In this document: positions 1 to 5,462 of the stretch, one piece after another | Layout: each line of letters opens with the position of its first letter | How positions within the stretch are numbered: position 1 is the first letter of the stretch | Source of the DNA: Candidatus Omnitrophota bacterium | GTDB lineage: Bacteria; Omnitrophota; Koll11; Gygaellales; Profunditerraquicolaceae | Assembly (NCBI GenBank): GCA_028712045.1 | Contig: JAQTRA010000067.1 | Coordinates: forward strand, 1-5,462 | Length of the DNA: 5,462 nucleotides | Reading direction: 5' to 3' | Notes under the pieces: generated by a model | Seen by the model: the letters and a program-made list of their open reading frames with translations, nothing else | Told to the model about the DNA's origin: nothing | Database searches by the model: none | Program-made: the position numbers and the translations under genes

Positions 1-876
1 ATCCAAAATACGCAAAGCCACCTTCTCCCCGTAACTGGAAGGCAATATCGAAACACGAAAATCTACTTCCCGGCCAAGAATTTTTACCTTAAACCGGCCA
101 TCCTGAGGTAGCCGATGTTCAGCAATATCCAACTCTGACATAACTTTAATCCGCGATACTATGGAGGCGTGCATACTCTTCGGCGGAGATTTTTGTTCAG
201 CCAACACTCCGTCAATGCGGAAACGAATGCGTAATTTCTTATCAAACGGCTCAATTAAAATATCTGATGATTTTTTCTTGATTGACTCCTCTAAAAGCAT
301 ATTGGTAACTTTAATTACCGGAGCTTCATGGCTGATCCGGTCAAGCTCCTGGTCACTGGGCAGGTTATCTTTTTCTTCTTTAACTAATTCAATTGAAGAA
401 ACCGTCATCTCTTTGACCAGGTCATCAATAATTCCCTTGGTCGTATCCGGATAAGATAATTCAATGGTCTGGTTAATATCCTGAACTGAAGAAATAATCG
501 GATTAATTTTAAAACCGGTGAGCGACTGCACATGGTCAATGGCAAAGATATTCAGCGGGTCAGCCATCGCCAGGGTAATCGTATCCCCCATTTTGGAAAC
601 CGGAATAATCTGATAATGGCGGGCAATATCCACGGGAATGATTTTTACAATTTCAAAATCGATTTTTAAGCGTTTTAAATCAATTAAAGGCAGGCCTAAG
701 CCTTCGCTTAGGGTGGTGATCAACTCATGCTCTTTTACAAACTTAAGGCCGACAATAATATCACTAAGCTTGCCGCCCTTGCCTTCTTGCACCTCAAGCG
801 CCTGCTCAAGCTGCTCCTCGGTAATTAGTTTGTTATGGATTAATATTTCGGTAAGGCGGTCTTTAAGCGAAATCAT
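1..876 (-). CDS. Type IV pilus / type II secretion assembly ATPase, PilB/GspE family (3' end outside window)
   Basis: This is the hexameric cytoplasmic ATPase that powers pilin or pseudopilin assembly. The visible 292 codons are open from ATG at 876 to the window edge. Residues 1-145 form a T2SSE_N/MshEN domain; residues 185-292 are the N-terminal part of the ATPase. Visible family motifs are APVIKVTN (185-192), SSDILIEP (203-210; family usually ASDIHIEP, so His is Leu here), RFRIDGVL (218-225), SRIKVMSELDIAEHRLPQDG (241-260) and the VDFRVSILPS..GEKVALRILD stretch (271-292). The Walker A, Asp box, Walker B and any zinc-binding Cys motif would follow beyond position 1 and cannot be checked. 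The start is fixed by in-frame stops directly upstream. The gene begins 9 nt after the small MshEN gene, as third gene of a probable operon. PilB and GspE cannot be told apart without the neighbouring genes. Family call is very secure; the exact system is not. Confidence 0.95.
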   Translation of the reverse strand, partial: MISLKDRLTEILIHNKLITEEQLEQALEVQEGKGGKLSDIIVGLKFVKEHELITTLSEGLGLPLIDLKRLKIDFEIVKIIPVDIARHYQIIPVSKMGDTITLAMADPLNIFAIDHVQSLTGFKINPIISSVQDINQTIELSYPDTTKGIIDDLVKEMTVSSIELVKEEKDNLPSDQELDRISHEAPVIKVTNMLLEESIKKKSSDILIEPFDKKLRIRFRIDGVLAEQKSPPKSMHASIVSRIKVMSELDIAEHRLPQDGRFKVKILGREVDFRVSILPSSYGEKVALRILD

Positions 877-900
877 TTACTATCTTTATTCCTTGTCCTT
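877..900 (-). other. Junction of MshEN gene and ATPase gene: three in-frame stops and distant Shine-Dalgarno
   Basis: After the last sense codons of the small MshEN gene the frame reads TAA AGA TAG TAA and then the ATPase ATG at 876, so both genes share the same frame, separated by 9 nt. The best Shine-Dalgarno-like sequences are AAGGA copies within the end of the upstream gene (900-896 and 894-890). The nearer one is 13 nt from the ATG, which is long. This suggests that the ATPase is translated by reinitiation after the small gene rather than by strong independent entry. Confidence 0.6.
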
Positions 901-1335
901 GTAGTATTTTGCTATCGCTTTTTTAATATCTGAAGAGGTTGAAACAAAAGTCTGCACACTGCAACCGCTAAGCAGTTCCACGTCCTCGATAGCCTGAATA
1001 TTCAAAGGATTAGACATCGCTAGAGTTAAATTATTGCCGATCTTATCTATCGGCACCAGCAAATACTGCCGGGCAACCCGTCCAGGGATAATACTGGTGA
1101 TCTCCGGATTAACATCATAATTACTTAAAGGCAGATAGGGGAATCCGTATTGCGCGGTTAATGATTGGGCAATATCTTCTTCTTTAGCAAAGCCCAATTC
1201 CACTAAAATTTCACCGATTAACCCGCCTTTGATCCGCTGCAGGTTTAAAACCTGATCCAGCTGGCTTTGGTTAATAATCCCCCGATCCAGCAGAAGCTCA
1301 CCTAATTGTTTATTAATAATCCTTCGAACAGGCAT
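886..1335 (-). CDS. Stand-alone MshEN (T2SSE N-terminal) domain protein, candidate c-di-GMP sensor
   Basis: This 149-residue protein consists of one domain of the type found at the N-terminus of MshE/PilB/GspE ATPases, with no ATPase part. Two tandem repeats match the known c-di-GMP-binding MshEN pattern: repeat 1 at residues 10-33 (Q-L-G-x-x-L-L-x-x-G-I-I ... L26, L30, Q33) and repeat 2 at 39-62 (I-G-x-x-L-V-x-x-G ... I55, L59, Q62). The usual leading Arg of repeat 1 is Gln10, after Lys9. The C-terminal half contains IIPGRVARQY and LTLAMSNPLNIQAIEDV, as in PilB. It aligns without gaps to residues 6-144 of the adjacent ATPase with about 50 identities in 139 positions (hand count). No signal peptide or membrane segment is seen, so it should be cytoplasmic. 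The ATG lies 14 nt after the GGDEF-type gene's stop; a clear Shine-Dalgarno is lacking. The domain is well supported; ligand binding and a role at the ATPase are inferred. Confidence 0.9.
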   Translation of the reverse strand: MPVRRIINKQLGELLLDRGIINQSQLDQVLNLQRIKGGLIGEILVELGFAKEEDIAQSLTAQYGFPYLPLSNYDVNPEITSIIPGRVARQYLLVPIDKIGNNLTLAMSNPLNIQAIEDVELLSGCSVQTFVSTSSDIKKAIAKYYKDKE

Positions 1336-1349
1336 AAGTAATTATCTTT

Positions 1350-2780
1350 CTAAAAAACAACTACCCGGTTTTTTCCCTGCGCCTTAGCTTTACCTAACAA
1401 CTCTTTGGCTTTCTTAACTAATTGCTCCGCCTCAACCCCATCCAGCGGGTTTTCACTTACCCCAGCGCTAAAAGTAAGCAGCTTATCTTTATCCGGATCC
1501 TCGCCAAAAATAAATTCAATCTTTTTGCGAATATCCTCGGCAACTTCTTTGGCCTGGCGTTTGTTTTTTTCCGGTAAAATTACCGAGAATTCATCGTCCC
1601 CGGTCCGGCCAACCCGGTCAATATCCGTAATCGAATCCTGGACTAAAGCCGAAACTTTTTTCAGCGCCATCTCCGCGGAAATTAAACCAAATTTTTCCCG
1701 GTAAGTTTTAAAATTATCAATATCAAAAATAATAAAAGCACACGGCCGCTGATAGGCAATTGCGCGCTTGATCTCTTCTTTTAAACGGCTGCTGATAAAT
1801 GATTGGTTAAAAAGCCCGGTCAGGGCATCTTTAATCTCCAGCTTATCAATCCGGCTGGACATGATGTCGTTTTCAATGGCAATCGCAATCTGTTTGGAAA
1901 ATATATCTAGCAATTCAATATCATCTTTACTGTACTGGAAACCTTCCCGGGTATTGCCAATGCCCAGTACTGCTTTGACTTTGCCTTTTAAAAATATCGG
2001 CATGGATAAACAGTTTTTAAGCTGGAACTTATCTAAGAAATCAACCGTGAGGTTCTCAGCCAGGAAATTATTTTTATCCAAAACCAAAAGTTTATTTAAA
2101 TTTAGAGCTTTAGTAAAAATATCCTCACCCGGCCCGACCACTACCGACATTAAATGCTCGCGCTGCTCGCCTCTGGCGCCATCAACAATCTTCATAAAAA
2201 ATACATCTTTTTCTTCATCGCGGATCAGCAGAAATGCGATATCGGAATTAGCCAAAAACCTGGATTTCTCAACTGCGGCTTTAAGAGTTTCTTCGATCCT
2301 CGCCCCCTGCGAAATCATTGAACTGATCTGCATCAGGTTCGAAAGAACCACTACTCTTTTCTGGATCTCAATATTAATCTCAGTGGTCTTCTCGCTGTAT
2401 TGCTTAAGCTCATCCATATTGTTGCGGATACGCAAAGTCAGCTTATTTAAAACATTGCCCAACTCGCCTACTTCATCATCCTGGCTTACTTCTAATTTAC
2501 GGTGGATATCTCCGGCGGCAATATATTTAGCTTCGTTGGTAACTGAGGTTAATCGGTCAAAAACTTCTTTAATCACAAAAAGCCCGATCAGAGCCACAAA
2601 CGCGCTGATGATCACCGAAGCGACCACATCCAGCTGAACTCCAAATTTAGGGAAAATATAATTGGTAACTAAATAGACGCAGACTAAAAGCGGCAGGATG
2701 GACATCAACTGGAAAGCGATGATTAATTTTTGCCTAATCGTACGCGAGCTTAATGAAAAACGATCAGCTTTTTTATCCAT
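1350..2780 (-). CDS. Membrane HAMP-GAF-GGDEF protein with a divergent GDDEF active site
   Basis: Domain order in the 476 residues: two membrane helices (about 19-41 and 50-71) with only a short loop between them, HAMP (about 72-125, with AAGDIHRKL and DDEVGELGNVLNKL), GAF (about 145-305) and GGDEF (about 315-476, opening with KDALTGLFN and ending SAGVSENPLDG ... GKNRVVVF). Such proteins normally make c-di-GMP from two GTP. Here the signature is GDDEF at 394-398. By alignment with PleD, the first metal-site Asp is kept (D353 in FDIDNFK) and so are the acidic signature residues, but the guanine-contacting Asn and Asp are R361 and E370. The second signature glycine is D395, and the inhibitory-site RxxD reads TDID. 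Catalysis is therefore doubtful: the domain may be weakly active, altered in specificity, or a regulatory pseudo-enzyme. Lack of an outer sensor domain suggests signals enter through GAF, HAMP or the membrane. ATG at 2780 keeps the first helix whole. It is the first gene of the promoter-driven left block. Confidence 0.93.
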   Translation of the reverse strand: MDKKADRFSLSSRTIRQKLIIAFQLMSILPLLVCVYLVTNYIFPKFGVQLDVVASVIISAFVALIGLFVIKEVFDRLTSVTNEAKYIAAGDIHRKLEVSQDDEVGELGNVLNKLTLRIRNNMDELKQYSEKTTEINIEIQKRVVVLSNLMQISSMISQGARIEETLKAAVEKSRFLANSDIAFLLIRDEEKDVFFMKIVDGARGEQREHLMSVVVGPGEDIFTKALNLNKLLVLDKNNFLAENLTVDFLDKFQLKNCLSMPIFLKGKVKAVLGIGNTREGFQYSKDDIELLDIFSKQIAIAIENDIMSSRIDKLEIKDALTGLFNQSFISSRLKEEIKRAIAYQRPCAFIIFDIDNFKTYREKFGLISAEMALKKVSALVQDSITDIDRVGRTGDDEFSVILPEKNKRQAKEVAEDIRKKIEFIFGEDPDKDKLLTFSAGVSENPLDGVEAEQLVKKAKELLGKAKAQGKNRVVVF

Positions 2781-2783
2781 TTA

Positions 2784-2789
2784 TCCCCC
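2784..2789 (-). promoter_or_regulatory. Ribosome binding site of the GGDEF-type gene
   Basis: On the minus strand the gene is preceded by CTGGGGGATAA and then ATG. The G-rich run is the only Shine-Dalgarno-like element near the start and supports ATG at 2780. Its spacing to the start is short (3 nt after GGGGGA), so initiation may be only moderately efficient. Confidence 0.5.
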
Positions 2790-2806
2790 AGTAATTATTC
2801 AATTAA

Positions 2807-2827
2807 TTAAGAAATTATACCTCTTAA
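2807..2827. repeat. Perfect 6-bp inverted repeat TTAAGA-N9-TCTTAA around the -10 box
   Basis: The two arms at 2807-2812 and 2822-2827 are exact reverse complements and enclose the TATAAT hexamer of the promoter described separately. The left arm also overlaps an 8-bp palindrome, TTAATTAA (2803-2810). The position is where a repressor operator would be expected. However, the arms are short and AT-rich, so chance occurrence in this AT-rich gap cannot be excluded. A rho-independent terminator is unlikely because the arms contain only one G-C pair each and no T-run follows. Confidence 0.35.
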
Positions 2828-2842
2828 CTCCTTATCTGGCAA
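2814..2842 (-). promoter_or_regulatory. Sigma-70-type promoter for the GGDEF-MshEN-ATPase genes
   Basis: Read on the minus strand, a -35 hexamer TTGCCA (2842-2837; five of six match TTGACA) is followed by exactly 17 nt and then a perfect TATAAT (2819-2814). Transcription would start near 2807, giving a leader of about 27 nt before the ATG at 2780. The -35 box lies inside the last codons of the radical SAM gene. This is the only sizeable gene gap in the window, which is where a new transcription unit would be expected. No other promoter of comparable quality was noticed upstream of the two following genes, which lie only 14 and 9 nt apart from their neighbours. Confidence 0.75.
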
Positions 2843-4586
2843 TAGATTTGTTCAATTCACTAAGCAAAGTTTCTTTATCAATTCCCAGATCAATAAAATC
2901 CCAGGCTAGCAGGCTATCGCGCGGTTTTTCGCTTAAATAACTTTGCGGATCAACCTTATTTTCTTCAAAAGCCTCCTGCCACTTAGTAAATGAAAAATAA
3001 TTTGACCAGGCATCAAATTTAGCGCCTTTTTTATAAGCCGAAAGGATAACCGCACTCAACCTTCTGTCACCGCGCGAAAGCACACCCTCTAAAAAACCCA
3101 TTTCCAGATTATGAAAATTAAATTTTAGCCTTCTATTCTTGCAATGATTTCTTAGGTAATTTTGTTTATCTTTAATCATTGGCATTGAATCCATTTTTAA
3201 CCATTGAAAAGGCGTATGCGGCTTGGGGATCAGAGGGTTAACGCTTATATTAATTGCCGCGGGTGCACCGTTGACTTTTCTCCTTAATTCAGAAGCTTTA
3301 CCGGCAAAATCAATAATTTCCTGTAAATCACTTTCTGTTTCAGTGGGAAGCCCAATCAGAAAATAAAGTTTTAAATGCTGATAACCCGACTGGTAAGCAA
3401 CGGCAATAGCCGAATCAAACTCTTCAACTGAAAAATCTTTTTCAATAACTTTACGCAACCTCTCCGACCCTGCTTCCGGGGCAAAAGTCAGTCCGGTTTT
3501 TTTTACTTTGGCGATCAGTGTGGAAACATTCCCCAGCAAAGCTTTGGCCTTAAGCGACGGAAGAGTTAAATTAATTGTCTGCTCTTTTAAAACTTTAATT
3601 AAATCCTCAACCAATTTGCCAAACTGCGGATAATCACTCACCGATAAACCAGCCAAAGATATTTCTTCATAACCCGAAGCTAAACAGGCACCATGCGCTA
3701 ATGACTTTACCTGCTCCTGGCTGCGGATCCTTAAAGGATAATATTGGCTTCTGGCCTGACAAAAACAACAGCGGTTCGGACAACCCCGCATAATCTCCAA
3801 GCTGACCCGGTCATGCACTACCTGAACATTCGGCACGATCCAATTAACCGGAAAATATGCATTGTCAAGATCCGCCACAATGCGTTTTTTTATTCTCGCC
3901 GGCACTCCTTTTACTCCGGGAGAAAAACTCACTAACTCGTTAGCCTGATTATACTCTACGTTATAAAGCGACGGCGCATAAACGCCCTCAATTTTAGAAA
4001 ACTTAACCAGCAACTCTTCCTTGGGCAGACGGCCAGATTTATAATCATCTTTGTGCTTACGATACAGATCCACCAACTCTACAATTGCTTCCTCTGCCTC
4101 GCCGATAATAAACAGGTCAAAGAATGCCTGCATCGGCTCAGGATTAAGCGCGCAGGGGCCTCCGGCAATAACTAAAGGAAAGTTTTGGTCGCGTAATTTT
4201 GATTCCAGAGGTAAACCGGCAAGATCCAGAATATGTAAAACATTGGTATAATTTAATTCACTGCCCAGAGAAAAACCCAGAAAATCAAAATGGATCAGCT
4301 CTTCCTGTGATTCCCAGGAAAATAAACGCTGGTTACTGGCTTTTAAAGCCTCCTGCATATCCGGCTCAACCGCGAAAAATCTTTCACAAGCTAAATCCGG
4401 AATTTCATTTAAAATCCCGTAAATTATCCGCAGCCCCAGGTTACTCATCCCCACTTCATATAAATCCGGGAACCCTAACGCAAAACTTATTTTAGCTGAT
4501 CTTAAATCTTTAGTACTGGCGTTATATTCATTACCCAGATATTGAGCCGGGCGATGTACTCCTAAAAGGATATCTTCAATCGCCAT
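2832..4586 (-). CDS. TIGR03960-like radical SAM protein with N-terminal B12-binding-type domain
   Basis: This 584-residue protein has the layout of the TIGR03960 radical SAM family, whose members have no firmly established substrate. The N-terminal part (about 1-170) is the B12-binding-like region, with the family hallmarks GFPDLYEVGMSNLGLRI (38-54), HFDFLGFSLGSELNYTNVL (99-117), AGGPCALNPEP (141-151) and IIGEAEE (160-166). The radical SAM core follows, with a CxxxCxxC 4Fe-4S motif at C269, C273 and C276 (MRGCPNRCCFC), FAPEAGSERLR (368-378), LYFLIGLPTET (407-417) and NPLIPKPHTPFQW (450-462). The C-terminus contains LLAWDFIDLGIDKETLLSE. The classical cobalamin DxHxxG motif is absent; DLYEVG (41-46) has Tyr at the His position. 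The companion DUF2344/TIGR03936 domain, often fused or adjacent in this family, is not here. The start overlaps the rodA stop by one base, and an upstream AGAAGGG supports it. Family assignment is strong; function is unknown. Confidence 0.92.
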   Translation of the reverse strand: MAIEDILLGVHRPAQYLGNEYNASTKDLRSAKISFALGFPDLYEVGMSNLGLRIIYGILNEIPDLACERFFAVEPDMQEALKASNQRLFSWESQEELIHFDFLGFSLGSELNYTNVLHILDLAGLPLESKLRDQNFPLVIAGGPCALNPEPMQAFFDLFIIGEAEEAIVELVDLYRKHKDDYKSGRLPKEELLVKFSKIEGVYAPSLYNVEYNQANELVSFSPGVKGVPARIKKRIVADLDNAYFPVNWIVPNVQVVHDRVSLEIMRGCPNRCCFCQARSQYYPLRIRSQEQVKSLAHGACLASGYEEISLAGLSVSDYPQFGKLVEDLIKVLKEQTINLTLPSLKAKALLGNVSTLIAKVKKTGLTFAPEAGSERLRKVIEKDFSVEEFDSAIAVAYQSGYQHLKLYFLIGLPTETESDLQEIIDFAGKASELRRKVNGAPAAINISVNPLIPKPHTPFQWLKMDSMPMIKDKQNYLRNHCKNRRLKFNFHNLEMGFLEGVLSRGDRRLSAVILSAYKKGAKFDAWSNYFSFTKWQEAFEENKVDPQSYLSEKPRDSLLAWDFIDLGIDKETLLSELNKSIAR

Positions 4587-4588
4587 TA
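4584..4588 (-). other. TAATG stop-start overlap coupling rodA to the radical SAM gene
   Basis: The rodA stop TAA (4588-4586) shares one base with the radical SAM ATG (4586-4584). A Shine-Dalgarno-like AGAAGGG lies at 4603-4597 inside the end of rodA, 10 nt before the ATG. This arrangement usually indicates co-transcription and translational coupling, and it fixes the radical SAM start. Confidence 0.8.
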
Positions 4589-5462
4589 AAATACAGCCCT
4601 TCTGCGGTCAATATTTACCAGGATCCCTAACGCGATAAAAGTTACCAATACACTTGAGCCGCCATAACTTAAAAGCGGTAAAGGTAATCCCACTACCGGA
4701 GCAATCCCCATATTCATCGCCATATTAATAAATACCTGCAAAGCTAATAAAAGTGAAATTCCGTAAGCCAATAACTTGCCGAATGAATCCTGAGTTCGTT
4801 GCGCGATCATAAAACCTTGCCGGATAATTAAATAGTAAATAATGATCAGCAAGCTGCTGCCGACAAAACCCCACTGTTCGGAAAAAGTAGCAAAAATAAA
4901 ATCAGTATGCGATTCCGGTAAAAAATACAGCTGGCTCTGCGTGCCGGCTAGCCAGCCTTTGCCAAATAACCCGCCGGAACCAATCGCGATCCGCGACTGA
5001 ATTATCGTGTAACCGGCGCCTAAAGGGTCGATATTCGGATTTAAAAATACCAGTAACCTCTGCTTCTGATAATCATGCAGGAGATGCCAGAGAAATGGCA
5101 AGGGCAAAGTTAACGAAGTTAATAAAATAAAAATATATTTCAGGCGGACATTAGTTAAATACAGTAAAGAAGTAAAAGCAAACAAAAGCATCAGGCCGCT
5201 GCCGAGATCCGGCTGTTCGATAATCAAAAACATAGGAACCGCCACAAAGATAAACGGCAGGACTAACCCGCGGAAAATCCCAAATTTTCCGCTAGATAAT
5301 GATATATCATCCACGGATTTACGGCTGAAATAGCGGGCTAAAAATATAATGATCGCCAGTTTCGCAAACTCCGAAGGCTGAAAATTAAACCAGGCGAACC
5401 TTAACCAGCGCTGCGCTCCCAGCCTGACAATACCTAAACCAAAAACTAACAAAAGAAAAAAT
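4586..5462 (-). CDS. rodA: RodA, SEDS-family peptidoglycan glycosyltransferase (5' end outside window)
   Basis: RodA polymerises lipid II into glycan strands in the elongasome, working with a class B penicillin-binding protein (PBP2) in the cytoplasmic membrane. The reading frame stays open to the window edge. A TTG at 5452 is not the true start, because family members have roughly 80-100 more residues upstream. Counting from 5452, visible motifs are RLGAQRW (10-16), FQPSEFAKLA (24-33), EQPDLGSG (79-86), GAGYTIIQSRIAIGSGGLFG (145-164), LPESHTDFIFA (178-188) with D184 at the position of the essential SEDS Asp, and the C-terminal PVVGLPLPLLSYGGSS (252-267). About seven hydrophobic helices can be picked out. 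PVVGLPLP, rather than the PTKGLTLP seen in FtsW, favours RodA over FtsW or SpoVE. It is followed directly by the overlapping radical SAM gene. The rest of the presumed mre/mrd cluster would lie beyond the right edge. Confidence 0.92.
   Translation of the reverse strand, partial: FFLLLVFGLGIVRLGAQRWLRFAWFNFQPSEFAKLAIIIFLARYFSRKSVDDISLSSGKFGIFRGLVLPFIFVAVPMFLIIEQPDLGSGLMLLFAFTSLLYLTNVRLKYIFILLTSLTLPLPFLWHLLHDYQKQRLLVFLNPNIDPLGAGYTIIQSRIAIGSGGLFGKGWLAGTQSQLYFLPESHTDFIFATFSEQWGFVGSSLLIIIYYLIIRQGFMIAQRTQDSFGKLLAYGISLLLALQVFINMAMNMGIAPVVGLPLPLLSYGGSSVLVTFIALGILVNIDRRRAVF

Noticed and set aside
161..904. Two plus-strand open frames (161-454 and 638-904)
   Set aside because: Both are antisense to the PilB/GspE gene, have low-complexity Ser/Leu-rich translations and have no good ribosome binding site.
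886..1335. Small MshEN gene as a degraded remnant (pseudogene) of the ATPase
   Set aside because: The domain is complete from start to stop, has no frameshift, keeps the binding-repeat framework better than the ATPase itself, and sits properly spaced within the operon.
1768..2637. 289-codon open frame on the plus strand
   Set aside because: It lies entirely antisense to the GGDEF-type gene, whose domains are unmistakable. The translation is Ser/Leu/Ile-rich with no recognisable family and looks like a by-product of codon bias on the other strand.
2807..2827. Rho-independent terminator after the radical SAM gene
   Set aside because: The inverted repeat has only one G-C pair per arm and lacks a downstream T-run on the minus strand; it fits an operator around the -10 box better.
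2698..2940. 80-codon plus-strand frame spanning the intergenic gap
   Set aside because: It is antisense to the ends of two well-supported genes and crosses the minus-strand promoter; the translation resembles no family.
3744..4495. Plus-strand frames at 3744-3935, 4051-4251 and 4199-4495
   Set aside because: All lie opposite conserved motifs of the radical SAM protein, including its iron-sulfur cysteines, and are best explained as shadows.
5450..5452. TTG at 5452 as the start of rodA
   Set aside because: The frame is open through to the window edge (codons for Phe, Phe, Leu precede it), and RodA proteins have about 80-100 more residues upstream, so this is an internal Leu codon.

Overview
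All genes in this window lie on the minus strand, so the biological order runs from right to left: rodA (3' part only) > large radical SAM protein > HAMP-GAF-GGDEF-type membrane protein > stand-alone MshEN-like domain protein > PilB/GspE-type secretion ATPase (5' part only). Coding density is very high. The only real intergenic gap is 51 nt, between the radical SAM gene and the GGDEF-type gene. There are no RNA genes, insertion sequences or CRISPR arrays, and no stretch over 300 nt without a gene.

The window looks like the chromosome of an uncultured, rod-shaped, probably diderm bacterium. The grounds are peptidoglycan elongation (RodA), a TIGR03960-type radical SAM protein, a PilB/GspE ATPase, and moderately AT-rich DNA with frequent TTA/TTT/AAA codons. 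The gene style resembles Omnitrophota or another candidate phylum of the Planctomycetes-Verrucomicrobia-Chlamydiae or Elusimicrobiota neighbourhood, but this is an impression and not a proven placement.

Right block (2832-5462): the end of rodA, the SEDS glycosyltransferase that polymerises peptidoglycan during cell elongation, overlaps the radical SAM start codon by one base (TAATG). The two are therefore probably translationally coupled at the end of a cell-shape operon that starts outside the window.

Left block (1-2842): a near-consensus sigma-70-type promoter (TTGCCA, 17-nt spacer, TATAAT) overlaps the end of the radical SAM gene and points at the GGDEF-type gene. It should drive three tightly spaced genes. 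First is a membrane HAMP-GAF protein whose GGDEF domain carries GDDEF and substitutions at the guanine-contacting positions. Second is a 149-residue protein that is only an MshEN/T2SSE-N domain. Third is the ATPase, which begins with a paralogous copy of that same domain. The small protein keeps the glycine and glutamine framework of the known c-di-GMP-binding repeats, while the ATPase's own copy has lost most of it. The working idea is a compact nucleotide-signalling module controlling a pilus or type II secretion motor, with sensing split off into a separate small subunit. The domain calls are well supported; the functional model is inference.
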